Shown here: in pieces, positions 8,239 through 16,837 of the stretch
Layout of the letters: each line of letters begins with the position of its first letter
How positions within the stretch are numbered: the stretch's first letter is position 1
Source of the DNA: Candidatus Phocaeicola excrementigallinarum
Lineage (GTDB): Bacteria; Bacteroidota; Bacteroidia; Bacteroidales; Bacteroidaceae
Length of the DNA stretch: 35,615 bases
Assembly (NCBI GenBank): GCA_019120125.1
Contig: DWVR01000010.1
Location: 1-35,615 of the forward strand
Direction: 5' to 3'
Notes under the pieces: generated by a model
Database searches by the model: none
The model's input: the letters and a program-made list of their open reading frames with translations, nothing else
Told to the model about the DNA's origin: nothing
Position numbers and translations under genes: made by a program

Positions 8239-10440
8239 TTATTCCACTTCCTCCAGATAGAGTACACGGCTGGCATAATCGTTCAGTTTGTGATAGTCCA
8301 CATTGTGCGTGTAGGGGATTTCCAGTCCGTTGTTCATCAGGAAGCTGCCGCTGAAGGTCTTTCCTTCGAATTCCAGCGGCTTATTGTCGATACGGTTCAG
8401 CTCATGGACACGATACATCTTGTCGGCCGACAGACCTGCCATCTTGACACGGGGCAGATGTTGGTTGACAAATGTCTCCGTCTTCCACCAATAGAATACG
8501 GCCTTGTCTTTTTCGGGCGAGGTGTACATCAATGAAGCCACGCCCAGGCGGTCATACGGGGAAACCAGACGGTAGATGTCGCCGAACTGCACTACCGGAC
8601 GGATAGTCTTGTAGTCCGCAATGGCCTTGCGGCAGAGTTCCTTTTCCTCGTCCGTCATGTTTTTCGGCTGGATTTCCATGCCCAGTCGTCCGCTCATGGC
8701 CACGTCGATACGGTATTTCAGCGGGATGGTGCGGAAAGTCTGATGGTTGGGAGCCGCACTGATATGCGATGCCATGGCGATGGCCGGAAAGAAATAGGAA
8801 GTGCCCCATTGCATGTAGATGCGTTGCAATGCGTCCGTATTGTCGCTTACCCAGAACTCATCGAAGTAGGGCAGATAGCCGTAGTTGGCACGGCCTCCTC
8901 CACTGGCGCATGCCTGGATGGTCAGGTCGGGATATTTGGCGCGGATGCGCTGGCATACTTTTTCGAATCCGCGGTGGTATTCTATGTACATGTGGCTTTG
9001 CTTTTCCTTGTCCAGATAGTTTGACCCATGATTCATGACAGCCATGTTCGCGTCCCATTTGATGTAGTCGATTTTCGGATGTTTGGTCATCAGGTCGTCT
9101 ACAACCCCGAACACGAAATCCTGCACTTCCGGATTGCCCAGATCGAGCACCACTTGTGTGCCTCCTCTTCCCAGGACGGGGTCGCGTTGGGGCGCTTTCA
9201 GAATCCATTCCGGATGCTTTTCGTACAATTCACTGGTGGTGTTCGCCATTTCCGGCTCAATCCAGATGCCGAACTTCACCCCATGTTTCTCTGCGTCAGC
9301 CAGCAGGCCGTCGATGCCTTCAGGCAGTTTGGTCGTGTCCACCACCCAGTCGCCCAACGAAGAATTGTCGGTGTTGCGTTTATATTTGTCACCGAACCAT
9401 CCGTCGTCCATCACGAACAGCTCTCCGCCCATCGAGGCGATGTCGGCCATCATCTGGTCCATTCCTTCCTGATTGATGTCGAAGTAGACACCTTCCCAGC
9501 TGTTCAGCAGGATTCTCCGCGGCTGGTTTCCGTGGGCCAGCTTGTGCTGGCGTGCCCAGCGGTGGAAATTGCGGCTGGCACCGCTCAATCCTTCCCCGCT
9601 GTATGTGAGAGCCAGTTCCGGAGTGTGGAACACCTCTTCCTTTTCCAGTGTATAGGAAGAGTTCTCTTCATTGATTCCTGCATAAAACTGGTGATATTCA
9701 CTGTCGTCTGTGTCAATGCGGAGCTTATAGTTGCCGGTGTAGCAGAGGGCCGCCCCGATTACATCGCCTGTGTTCTCCTGTGGGTGTCCGTCGAGCGAGA
9801 ACATCACTTCCGCATGGGCGGTATGTGAGTTGCGCACTCCGTCCTTGTTCTTGATGACTTTCATGCCCGGCTTCAAAGGCTCCTGCGCCAGTTGTCCTTC
9901 GTTGGCCCATGAGCCGTAGAGCGATGACAGCCATACGTTTCCGCGGCGGATGGGCAGATAAGCCGATGCGAACTGGTTCAGAGTGACGGCCTTCTTTTCC
10001 GTATGCCTGATTTCTGTCCAGGTCTCGATGATGTCCGCGTCCTGCCAGGCTTTATAGCATACATCTATATAAAAAGGATAGACCTTGTCTTTCATGCTGA
10101 CGGTGGTGATGGTTGCATTGCCCTCCGTGCGGGTTTCCGTTTTTTCCACTTCCATCTGGAGCGACATGTTTCCGTCGGAGTGCCTTACCGCCAGTGCCGC
10201 CTCGCCGGGGCAGTTCAGGCCGTATACCGGATAGGCGGAAAATTGAGGCAGGCCGGAATGGTCGAGGTTCGACAGATCGCCGGCAGAAAGCTTTTCGCCG
10301 TAATAAACGAATTTCAATTCCTGTCCTTGGGTCGCGTTGATGACCATCGAGGTCTTCGGGGTAGAGATGCATACATTCTCGGCCGGGAGAGCCGTTGCTG
10401 AGAGCGTCAGTCCGGCCAGCAGATACAGTTCCTTTTTCAT
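8239..10440 (-). CDS. GH36 alpha-galactosidase, exported
   Basis: A 733-residue clan-D alpha-galactosidase that removes alpha-1,6-galactose side chains from galactomannan. The N-terminus MKKELYLLAGLTLSATALPAENV is a signal peptide without a lipobox, so a periplasmic location is likely. A beta-sandwich (about residues 25-300) precedes the TIM barrel. The nucleophile is D463 in YIKWDAN and the acid/base is D533 in WVSDNTDALQR; WIEPEMANTTSELYEKHPEW and ACASGGGRANYGYLPYF are also diagnostic. I use the ATG at 10440; a TTG six bases upstream is in frame but has no support. It is transcribed divergently from the AraC gene, from a promoter carrying the operator-like word shared with the other mannan operons. 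Confidence 0.95.
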   Translation of the reverse strand: MKKELYLLAGLTLSATALPAENVCISTPKTSMVINATQGQELKFVYYGEKLSAGDLSNLDHSGLPQFSAYPVYGLNCPGEAALAVRHSDGNMSLQMEVEKTETRTEGNATITTVSMKDKVYPFYIDVCYKAWQDADIIETWTEIRHTEKKAVTLNQFASAYLPIRRGNVWLSSLYGSWANEGQLAQEPLKPGMKVIKNKDGVRNSHTAHAEVMFSLDGHPQENTGDVIGAALCYTGNYKLRIDTDDSEYHQFYAGINEENSSYTLEKEEVFHTPELALTYSGEGLSGASRNFHRWARQHKLAHGNQPRRILLNSWEGVYFDINQEGMDQMMADIASMGGELFVMDDGWFGDKYKRNTDNSSLGDWVVDTTKLPEGIDGLLADAEKHGVKFGIWIEPEMANTTSELYEKHPEWILKAPQRDPVLGRGGTQVVLDLGNPEVQDFVFGVVDDLMTKHPKIDYIKWDANMAVMNHGSNYLDKEKQSHMYIEYHRGFEKVCQRIRAKYPDLTIQACASGGGRANYGYLPYFDEFWVSDNTDALQRIYMQWGTSYFFPAIAMASHISAAPNHQTFRTIPLKYRIDVAMSGRLGMEIQPKNMTDEEKELCRKAIADYKTIRPVVQFGDIYRLVSPYDRLGVASLMYTSPEKDKAVFYWWKTETFVNQHLPRVKMAGLSADKMYRVHELNRIDNKPLEFEGKTFSGSFLMNNGLEIPYTHNVDYHKLNDYASRVLYLEEVE

Positions 10441-10473
10441 GTGCAATATGATATTAGATTAATTAAAACACTG

Positions 10474-10518
10474 CAAAAATAAGCGATCCGGCGGTAAAGT
10501 ACTGATATTATTTTATCA
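10474..10518 (-). promoter_or_regulatory. GH36 promoter with shared mannan-locus operator
   Basis: On the minus strand TATTTTTG (10481-10474) is a perfect -7 box. The word TGATAAAATAATATCA (10518-10503) lies upstream, its AAAATAATAT core ending 23 nt before the box. No TTG is present at -33 (CAG instead). The word is an inverted repeat TGATA-N6-TATCA. Confidence 0.7.
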
Positions 10519-10535
10519 AATCCATGTAGAAATGT

Positions 10536-10565
10536 TTGTGTCTTGCGGTAAACTGTTTATATTTG
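10536..10565 (+). promoter_or_regulatory. AraC-family gene promoter
   Basis: TTG (10536-10538), 19 nt, TATATTTG (10558-10565): a perfect consensus promoter, 28 bp before the ATG. Unlike its presumed targets it has a proper -33 element, consistent with basal expression of the regulator. Confidence 0.75.
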
Positions 10566-10593
10566 TCAGGAAAGACACTTTGTTGAAAATGTA

Positions 10594-11490
10594 ATGACTA
10601 TGGACAGACTGGACGATTCTCATATCATCAGGGAAATTACCCCTTTGTCAGACAAGGACTGTTTTTATATCGCAGACCGCAGGAAGTCGGAATTCACTTA
10701 TCCGATACATTGCCATAAAGAGTTTGAGCTGAATTTTGTGGAGAATGCCGCCGGGTTGAAAAGGATTGTGGGCGACTCGGTGGAAACCACTTCCGAATAT
10801 GATCTGGTGCTGATTACCGGTTCCGACCTTGAGCATTGTTGGGAGCAGGGTGACTGCCGTTCGCCGGACATCCGGGAGGTGACCATCCAGTTCTCTTCTC
10901 ATTTCTTCGACAGCCTGATTAACACCAACCAGTTCGACCGTGTGAAAGAAATGCTGAACAGGGCGAAGAACGGGCTTTGCTTTCCGCTTTCTGCCATCAT
11001 GAAAGTATATGCGCTGATTGATGCCTTGTCGGAAAAACAGGGCTTTCATGCCGTAATCAGTTTCCTTACCTTATTATATGAGTTGTCGTTCTTTACGGAG
11101 AAGGCGCGTACGCTTTCCAGTTCTTCATTCGCCAAGATTGAGGTGCAGGCCAACAGCCGCAGGGTCCAGAAAGTGCAGCATTACATCAATGCGCATTATC
11201 AGGAAGAGATCCGCCTGAATGATTTGGCCGAGATGGTAGGGATGACGGATGTGGCTTTCAGCCGCTTTTTCAAGCTCCGGACCGGGAAGAGTCTGTCGGA
11301 CTATATCATAGATATCCGGTTGGGATATGCGACAAGGCTTCTGGTGGATTCCACGATGACAATCGCTGAGATCTGTTACGAATGTGGCTTCAACAATCTG
11401 TCGAATTTCAACCGGATATTCAAGAAAAAGAAGAATTGTTCTCCGAAAGAGTTCCGTGAGAACTATCGGAAAAAACGGGTGCTCATCTGA
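10594..11490 (+). CDS. AraC-family transcriptional regulator of the mannan locus
   Basis: A 298-residue regulator. The N-terminal half (about 20-110) is a cupin-like sensor domain (YPIHCHKEFELNFVENAAGLKRIVGD, DLVLITGSDLEHCW). Residues about 190-295 carry two helix-turn-helix units: INAHYQEEIRLNDLAEMVGMTDVAFSRFFK and TIAEICYECGFNNLSNFNRIFKK, then the AraC signature end CSPKEFRENYRK. It is cytosolic and has no membrane segment, unlike the hybrid two-component regulators that control many Bacteroides loci. It sits between GH36 (divergent) and the GH26 operon, so it very probably senses a mannan-derived sugar and activates the three operons. The start could be ATG 10594 or 10600. A terminator overlaps its stop codon. 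Confidence 0.9.
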   Translation: MTMDRLDDSHIIREITPLSDKDCFYIADRRKSEFTYPIHCHKEFELNFVENAAGLKRIVGDSVETTSEYDLVLITGSDLEHCWEQGDCRSPDIREVTIQFSSHFFDSLINTNQFDRVKEMLNRAKNGLCFPLSAIMKVYALIDALSEKQGFHAVISFLTLLYELSFFTEKARTLSSSSFAKIEVQANSRRVQKVQHYINAHYQEEIRLNDLAEMVGMTDVAFSRFFKLRTGKSLSDYIIDIRLGYATRLLVDSTMTIAEICYECGFNNLSNFNRIFKKKKNCSPKEFRENYRKKRVLI

Positions 11491-11503
11491 GCCCCGTTTT
11501 TTT
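11470..11503 (+). terminator. terminator overlapping the AraC gene stop
   Basis: AAAAAACGGG (11470-11479) pairs with CCCGTTTTTT (11493-11502); the inner GCTC-ATCT-GAGC extends the stem. The stop codon TGA (11488-11490) lies inside it. It isolates the regulator from the downstream operon. Confidence 0.85.
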
Positions 11504-11563
11504 GTCCTGTTGTGGCTGGATATTCTGACGGCCATATCGTATTTTTTGTCTTGTATGGCTTTT

Positions 11564-11608
11564 GGTTAAAATAGTATTACTTTTTCTGTCTGAATGCACC
11601 TACTTTTG
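11564..11608 (+). promoter_or_regulatory. promoter of GH26-GH130-symporter-epimerase operon with shared operator
   Basis: GGTTAAAATAGTATTA (11564-11579) has its AAAATAGTAT core exactly 23 nt upstream of a perfect -7 box, TACTTTTG (11601-11608). No TTG is at -33. A weaker TTGTAT lies 21 bp upstream of GTAT in the core. The leader to the ATG at 11652 is about 37 nt. Confidence 0.7.
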
Positions 11609-11651
11609 CGATACACAAAAAATGATTTACAAACCCTATAAGCTAAGCGGT

Positions 11652-12770
11652 ATGAAAAACTTAAAGACAATTACAGGAGTGATGCTGTGGGCGGCATTCT
11701 CTTCCTGCTCTTCCGGTCCTGCCGGGACGGACAACAGCAAAACGCCCGAAGCCAGATTCCTTCAGACCAAACTGGAAAAGGTTCCCGGATACGGATTTAT
11801 GGTAGGCCATCATGACGATCCGGTGTATGGCATCGGATGGGACGGCGATGAGAACCGGAGTGATATCAAGAGTGTGTGCGGTGACTATCCGGCAGTCATG
11901 TCGTTCGATCTGGGTCGGATTGAACTGGGCGGCGACCGGAATCTGGACAAGGTGCCCTTTGAGCGCATCCGTAAGGAAACCGTCTCTCAATATGAACGTG
12001 GAGGAGTCGTTTCCTTCAGTTGGCATGCGGACAATCCCGTAACGGGGAAAGACACTTGGGATGTGTCTGATTCAACCGTCGTGAAATCGGTCTTGCCCGG
12101 TGGAGTGAATCACGAAAAGTTTTTGGGATGGCTGGATAAGGTGGCGGACTTCTTCAATTCAATCCAGACTTCTGAAGGGGTGAAAGTACCGGTGTTGTTC
12201 CGTCCCTGGCACGAGCATACAGGCAGTTGGTTCTGGTGGGGGCAAAATCTGTGTACCACGGACGAGTACAAGTCTCTCTGGCGGATGACCTATGACCGGA
12301 TGCAGGAGAAAGGTGCCACGCAACTGCTGTATGCCTATTCTCCGGGAATAGAGCCTCAGGACTCAACGGCTTATCTGGAACGTTATCCGGGGGATGACAT
12401 CATCGACCTGATCGGTGTGGACGGTTACCAGTATGAGCATGACAGTTATGTCAAGAGTATGGAAAGCGTATTGTCCGTGATGCAGCAGGTAAGCCAGGCG
12501 CATCGTAAGCCGATGGCGGTGACGGAGACCGGATTTGAAACCATTCCCGATTCCGTATGGTGGACAGAGACGTTGCTTCCGGTTGTCGGAAAATATCCGG
12601 TCAGCTATGTGCTTTTCTGGCGGAACGCGCGCGAGCGTGAGAACCATTATTATGCACCCTATCCGGGACATGCGTCGGCCGCTGATTTTGTAAGATTCTA
12701 TGAGAGTCCGAAGACTCTTTTCCTGAACGATTTCAACAAGATTGATTTTAAAGATACGAACGATAAATAA
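11652..12770 (+). CDS. GH26 beta-mannanase, lipoprotein, probably periplasmic (mannobiose-forming)
   Basis: A 372-residue GH26 enzyme that hydrolyses beta-1,4-mannan. The acid/base is E188 in LFRPWHEHTGSWFWWG and the nucleophile is E292 in AVTETGF; the HADNP motif after the SFSW strand is also typical. I start at the ATG at 11652, which gives a lipoprotein signal peptide with C19 (AFSSC); the longer upstream frame overlaps the promoter. After the Cys comes SSGPAGTD without an acidic cluster, so the protein probably stays on the periplasmic side, unlike the second GH26. The single-domain architecture and its place directly before GH130 match the mannobiose-releasing GH26 of the Bacteroides fragilis and B. 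ovatus mannan pathways. First gene of a four-gene operon. Confidence 0.93.
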   Translation: MKNLKTITGVMLWAAFSSCSSGPAGTDNSKTPEARFLQTKLEKVPGYGFMVGHHDDPVYGIGWDGDENRSDIKSVCGDYPAVMSFDLGRIELGGDRNLDKVPFERIRKETVSQYERGGVVSFSWHADNPVTGKDTWDVSDSTVVKSVLPGGVNHEKFLGWLDKVADFFNSIQTSEGVKVPVLFRPWHEHTGSWFWWGQNLCTTDEYKSLWRMTYDRMQEKGATQLLYAYSPGIEPQDSTAYLERYPGDDIIDLIGVDGYQYEHDSYVKSMESVLSVMQQVSQAHRKPMAVTETGFETIPDSVWWTETLLPVVGKYPVSYVLFWRNARERENHYYAPYPGHASAADFVRFYESPKTLFLNDFNKIDFKDTNDK

Positions 12771-12773
12771 AGA

Positions 12774-13955
12774 ATGACTATGAGCCAGTTTGAAGAGAAA
12801 GTAAAAGCATTGTTTGCAGACTATGAAGCGTTGGTAACCCGGAAAAACGAACCAGTGGAAGAGACAAACGGAGTGTACGTGCGCTATAAATATCCGGTTG
12901 TGACGGCCGCCCATACACCCGTTTTCTGGCGGTATGACCTGGATGAAAAGACCAATCCTTATCTGATGGAGCGTATCGGGATGAATGCCACCCTGAACTC
13001 GGGTGCCATCAAGTTGAACGGGAAGTACCTGCTGGTGGTACGTGTGGAAGGTGCCGACCGGAAATCATTTTTTGCGGTGGCCGAAAGCCCCAACGGAGTG
13101 GACAATTTCCGTTTCTGGGATTATCCGGTGACGATGCCCGATGATGTGGTTCCTGCCACCAACATTTATGATATGCGGTTGACGGCCCATGAGGACGGAT
13201 GGATTTATGGCATCTTCTGTGCGGAACGTCATGATGAGAGTGCTCCGGCGGGTGATCTTTCGTCAGCAACCGCTACGGCGGCCATTGCCCGTACGAAGGA
13301 CCTGAAGACCTGGGAACGCTTGCCGGACTTGAAGTCAAAGAGCCAGCAGCGCAATGTGGTGCTGCATCCGGAATTCGTGGACGGGAAATACGCGTTCTAT
13401 ACCCGTCCCCAGGACGGATTCATTGATGCCGGAAGCGGCGGAGGTATCGGATGGGCATTGGTGGACGATATTACTCATGCAGAGGTGAAAGAAGAAAAAA
13501 TCATTGATTTCCGGTATTACCATACCATTAAGGAGGTGAAGAACGGCGAAGGCCCTCATCCCATCAAGACTCCGAAAGGTTGGCTGCATCTGGCTCATGG
13601 TGTCCGCGGATGCGCGTCCGGATTGCGTTATGTATTGTATATGTATATGACCTCACTTGAGGATCCGGGCAGGTTGATTGCCTCACCGGGCGGTTATTTC
13701 ATGGCACCCGAAGGGGAAGAGCGTGTCGGTGATGTTTCGAATGTGTTGTTCACCAACGGGTGGATTGCCGATGAGGACGGTACGGTGTACATTTATTATG
13801 CTTCGTCGGACACACGCATGCATGTGGCGGTCTCTACCGTTGACAGACTGGTGGACTATTGTATGAACACTCCTCAGGACGGTCTGACCACTACGGCTTC
13901 CGTGGAGACACTGAAAAGACAGATTGACAAGAATCTGGGCTTGGAAATCGGCTGA
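12774..13955 (+). CDS. GH130 4-O-beta-D-mannosyl-D-glucose phosphorylase
   Basis: A 393-residue, five-bladed beta-propeller enzyme with no signal peptide, so cytosolic. It phosphorolyses mannosyl-beta-1,4-glucose to mannose-1-phosphate and glucose. The catalytic Asp is D133 in TNIYDMRLT (D131 if the second ATG at 12780 is used). [16 protein letters not shown]-like [17 protein letters not shown] and [12 protein letters not shown] line the phosphate/sugar sites of the GH130_1 group. It begins 3 bp after the GH26 stop and acts after the epimerase encoded two genes downstream. Family, neighbours and order agree with the known epimerase-phosphorylase mannobiose route; mannosyl-mannose phosphorylase (GH130_2) is the less likely alternative. 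Confidence 0.93.
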   Translation: MTMSQFEEKVKALFADYEALVTRKNEPVEETNGVYVRYKYPVVTAAHTPVFWRYDLDEKTNPYLMERIGMNATLNSGAIKLNGKYLLVVRVEGADRKSFFAVAESPNGVDNFRFWDYPVTMPDDVVPATNIYDMRLTAHEDGWIYGIFCAERHDESAPAGDLSSATATAAIARTKDLKTWERLPDLKSKSQQRNVVLHPEFVDGKYAFYTRPQDGFIDAGSGGGIGWALVDDITHAEVKEEKIIDFRYYHTIKEVKNGEGPHPIKTPKGWLHLAHGVRGCASGLRYVLYMYMTSLEDPGRLIASPGGYFMAPEGEERVGDVSNVLFTNGWIADEDGTVYIYYASSDTRMHVAVSTVDRLVDYCMNTPQDGLTTTASVETLKRQIDKNLGLEIG

Positions 13956-14014
13956 CCGGACGGTAGATGGATGGAGCTTCAAACAGAAAAACTCATTGAC
14001 TAAAGATAATTGCC

Positions 14015-15406
14015 ATGATAAGACTAAGAGAGAAAATAGGTTACGGATTGGGTGACATGGCTTCTTCCATGTTCTGGAAACTGTTCGGCGCCTATCTGAT
14101 GATCTTTTATACGGACGTATTCGGACTTCCGGCCGCGATGGTCGGAACCATGTTTCTGGTGACAAGGGTTTGGGATTCTGTCTTCGACCCCGTGATAGGT
14201 ATTGTTGCGGACAGAACCGACAGCCGTTGGGGAAAATTCCGTCCGTATCTGTTGTTTCTTGCCATACCTTTCGGACTGGTCGGAGTGTTGACCTTCTATA
14301 CGCCTCCGTTTGGCGAGGCGGGCAAGCTGGTGTACGCGTATATCACTTATTCGTTGATGATGATGGTGTATTCCGGCATCAATGTGCCGTATGCTTCTTT
14401 GTTGGGGGTGATGAGTCCTGACCCGAAGGAGCGTGGCACCTTATCCACTTTCCGCATGATGTTCGCCTATCTGGGAAGTTTCGTCGCCTTGTTGCTTTTC
14501 ATGCCGATGGCAAACGCGTTCAGCGGACACAGCAATGATGTGTCTGCCCAGCAGCACGGGTGGCTGATGGCGGTGATGGTAATCGCGCTGATGTGCGTGC
14601 TGCTCTTTTTCGGCTGTTTCTCCTGGACGAAGGAAAGAGTGAGGCCGATTAATGAAAAGAATACTTCTTTGAAGGAGGATGTACGTGATTTGTTTCGTAA
14701 CCGTCCGTGGTGGGTTCTGTTCGGAGCCGGTATCGCCTCATTGGTGTTCAATTCCATCCGTGACGGTGCGGCGGTATATTATTTCAAGTATTTCATTGTG
14801 GAAGAGGATTTTCATGTCATCTCTCTGTTCGGCATGTCGTTTGTACTGAGCGGCCTGTTTCTTTCGGTGGGGCAGATGGCCAACATTATCGGTGTTGTGC
14901 TGGCCGCTCCTGTAAGCAATAAGATCGGCAAGAAGAATACCTTTGCGGCGGCCATGTTGCTGGCTACGGCATTGAGTATCGTTTTTTTCTGGTTTGACAA
15001 GAACGACCTGGTCTTGATTTTCGTATTCCAATGCCTGATCAGCATTTGTGCCGGAAGCATCTTTCCGTTGCTATGGTCCATGTATGCGGATTGTGCCGAC
15101 TATTCTGAGCTGAGCACAGGAAATCGGGCGACAGGATTGATTTTCAGTGCCTCATCCATGAGTCAGAAGTTTGGATGGGCTATCGGAACAGCTGTGACGG
15201 GTTGGCTGCTGTCTTATTTCGGCTTTCAGGCGAATGCGGTGCAGAGTGAGGAGACCATTCAAGGAATCAAGATGTTCTTGAGTTGGCTGCCGGCTGCGGC
15301 TGCATTCATCTCGATGCTGTTTGTGCTGTGCTATCCGTTGGGAGAACAGAAGATGAAAGAGATAATCAACAAGTTGAACTTAAAACGTACGATGAAAAAT
15401 GAATGA
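14015..15406 (+). CDS. GPH/MelB-type cation:disaccharide symporter (mannobiose importer)
   Basis: A 463-residue inner-membrane protein of about 12 segments in the glycoside-pentoside-hexuronide:cation symporter group. The start IGYGLGDMASSMFWKLFGAYLMIFYTDVFG and the loop WDSVFDPVIGIVADRTDSRWGKFRPYLL are diagnostic; the aspartates in that loop correspond to the cation/sugar site region of MelB. Its gene lies between GH130 and the epimerase and overlaps the epimerase start by 8 bp (translational coupling), so import of beta-1,4-mannobiose from the periplasm is the best assignment. The substrate is inferred from context. Confidence 0.92.
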   Translation: MIRLREKIGYGLGDMASSMFWKLFGAYLMIFYTDVFGLPAAMVGTMFLVTRVWDSVFDPVIGIVADRTDSRWGKFRPYLLFLAIPFGLVGVLTFYTPPFGEAGKLVYAYITYSLMMMVYSGINVPYASLLGVMSPDPKERGTLSTFRMMFAYLGSFVALLLFMPMANAFSGHSNDVSAQQHGWLMAVMVIALMCVLLFFGCFSWTKERVRPINEKNTSLKEDVRDLFRNRPWWVLFGAGIASLVFNSIRDGAAVYYFKYFIVEEDFHVISLFGMSFVLSGLFLSVGQMANIIGVVLAAPVSNKIGKKNTFAAAMLLATALSIVFFWFDKNDLVLIFVFQCLISICAGSIFPLLWSMYADCADYSELSTGNRATGLIFSASSMSQKFGWAIGTAVTGWLLSYFGFQANAVQSEETIQGIKMFLSWLPAAAAFISMLFVLCYPLGEQKMKEIINKLNLKRTMKNE

Positions 15407-16592
15407 GATATTGAATACGCTTCGTCAGGAAGTGCGGAACGAATTGGAGGGCAATATCCTGCCGTTCTGGATGAACAGGATGACCGACCATGAGAGAGGC
15501 GGCTTTTACGGGCGCATGTCCGGAGAGAACGAGCTGTTTCCTGAAGCTTCGAAAGGTGCTGTCTTGAATGCAAGGATATTGTGGACTTTCTCTGCGGCCT
15601 ACAGGTTGCTTGGAAAAGAAAAATATCTGGAAACGGCCACACGTGCGAAACGTTATCTGTTGGATTGTTTTTATGACCGGCAGTTCGGTGGAATTTATTG
15701 GGAACTGGATGCCTGTGGCAGGCCGCTGGACACCAAGAAGCAGATCTACGCATTGGGGTTCGCGATATACGGATTGAGCGAGTATGCCCGTGCGACAGGA
15801 GACGAGGAGGCGTTGGAACATGCGGTGAAGCTTTTTGAGGTGATAGAGAAGCATAGCTTCGATCCGGTGCGGAACGGGTATCTGGAAGCTTTGACACGCG
15901 ATTGGCAACCGATTCAGGACATGCGTCTGAGCGACAAGGACGAGAATGAAAAGAAGACAATGAACACCCATCTTCATATTCTGGAACCGTATGCCAATCT
16001 TTACCGTGTTTGGAAGGATGAACGTCTGGAACGTCAGCTGAGAAATCTGATAGAGGTGTTTGTGACAAAGATTCTGGATCAGGAGACCGGACATTTGAAT
16101 CTGTTTTTTGAAGAGGATTGGTCAAATAAGTATCATATCATCTCGTATGGACACGATATTGAGGCATCCTGGCTGATTCATGAAGCCGCTTTGGTTTTGG
16201 GCGATAAGAAATTGCTGGAGAAGATTGAGCCGGTAATCATTCGGATTGCCCGGGCGGCCGATGAAGGGCTGAATCCTGACGGGAGCATGGTTTATGAATG
16301 TTTTCCCGACAAACACAAGACTGACTGTGAGCTGCATTGGTGGGTGCAGGCGGAGAATGTGGTAGGACACATCAACCTGTACCAACATTTCCAGGATGAG
16401 GATGCCTTGCGTAAGTCGTTGGAATGCTGGAATTTCATCAAAGATAATCTGGTCGACAGGGATGGCGGCGAATGGTATTGGAGCCGTTATGAGGACGGAA
16501 CGGCCAACCGCAAGGACGATAAGGCCGGATTCTGGAAGTGTCCGTACCACAACGGACGTATGTGTCTGGAAATCATGGAACGCTTTTCGTGA
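15399..16592 (+). CDS. mannobiose (cellobiose) 2-epimerase
   Basis: A 397-residue (alpha/alpha)6-barrel enzyme of the cellobiose 2-epimerase/GlcNAc 2-epimerase family, cytosolic. The three conserved histidines are visible: H191 in KKTMNTHLHILE, H252 in SYGHDIEASWL and H384 in KCPYHNGRMC, along with WWVQAENVVG. It epimerises the reducing-end mannose of beta-1,4-mannobiose to glucose, making the substrate for the GH130 two genes upstream. The ATG overlaps the symporter stop. It is the last gene of the operon; a weak stem (16602-16629) lies after it but there is no T-run. Confidence 0.94.
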   Translation: MNEILNTLRQEVRNELEGNILPFWMNRMTDHERGGFYGRMSGENELFPEASKGAVLNARILWTFSAAYRLLGKEKYLETATRAKRYLLDCFYDRQFGGIYWELDACGRPLDTKKQIYALGFAIYGLSEYARATGDEEALEHAVKLFEVIEKHSFDPVRNGYLEALTRDWQPIQDMRLSDKDENEKKTMNTHLHILEPYANLYRVWKDERLERQLRNLIEVFVTKILDQETGHLNLFFEEDWSNKYHIISYGHDIEASWLIHEAALVLGDKKLLEKIEPVIIRIARAADEGLNPDGSMVYECFPDKHKTDCELHWWVQAENVVGHINLYQHFQDEDALRKSLECWNFIKDNLVDRDGGEWYWSRYEDGTANRKDDKAGFWKCPYHNGRMCLEIMERFS

Positions 16593-16659
16593 ATTGGTGT
16601 GTCCGGACAAAACGGGAAAACTGTCTGGAAAGCTTTGTGACATGCGGGTGAAACGTATA

Positions 16660-16723
16660 TTACGATAGTATTATATATGGATAAAATAGTATCATGATGC
16701 TATCGTAATTGTCCCTAATTTTG
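16660..16723 (+). promoter_or_regulatory. susC operon promoter with tandem and inverted operator elements
   Basis: TAATTTTG (16716-16723) is a perfect -7 box. GGATAAAATAGTATCA (16679-16694) has its AAAATAGTAT core 23 nt upstream, as in the other two mannan promoters, and there is no TTG at -33. A second ATAGTAT (16665-16671) lies 21 bp upstream of the first (16686-16692), the spacing typical of paired AraC-type half-sites. A 9-bp perfect inverted repeat, TTACGATAG (16660-16668) / CTATCGTAA (16700-16708), encloses both. Confidence 0.72.
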
Positions 16724-16783
16724 CCTTTGTAAAAATAAGATAACCTTAAGACTGGTATTTTAAAGAACTCATCTTTATTAGCC

Positions 16784-16810
16784 TGTTTACATGTTATCCT
16801 ACGGTAAACA
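16784..16810 (+). promoter_or_regulatory. stem-loop in the susC leader
   Basis: TGTTTAC (16784-16790) and GTAAACA (16804-16810) form a 7-bp perfect stem with a 13-nt loop in the roughly 107-nt untranslated leader before susC. A role in mRNA stability or translation control is possible. Confidence 0.4.
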
Positions 16811-16837
16811 TAATATTAATCATATCAAAAACACAGT

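Noticed and set aside
10441..10446. TTG start two codons upstream of the GH36 ATG
   Set aside because: The ATG at 10440 gives a normal signal peptide (MKKELYLL...) and the TTG has no supporting signal.
11562..11651. Longer N-terminus for the first GH26 enzyme
   Set aside because: It would include the operator and -7 box; the ATG at 11652 gives a clean lipoprotein signal peptide.
16602..16629. Terminator after the epimerase gene
   Set aside because: TCCGGACA/TGTCTGGA can pair with one mismatch, but no T-run follows; support is too weak to call.
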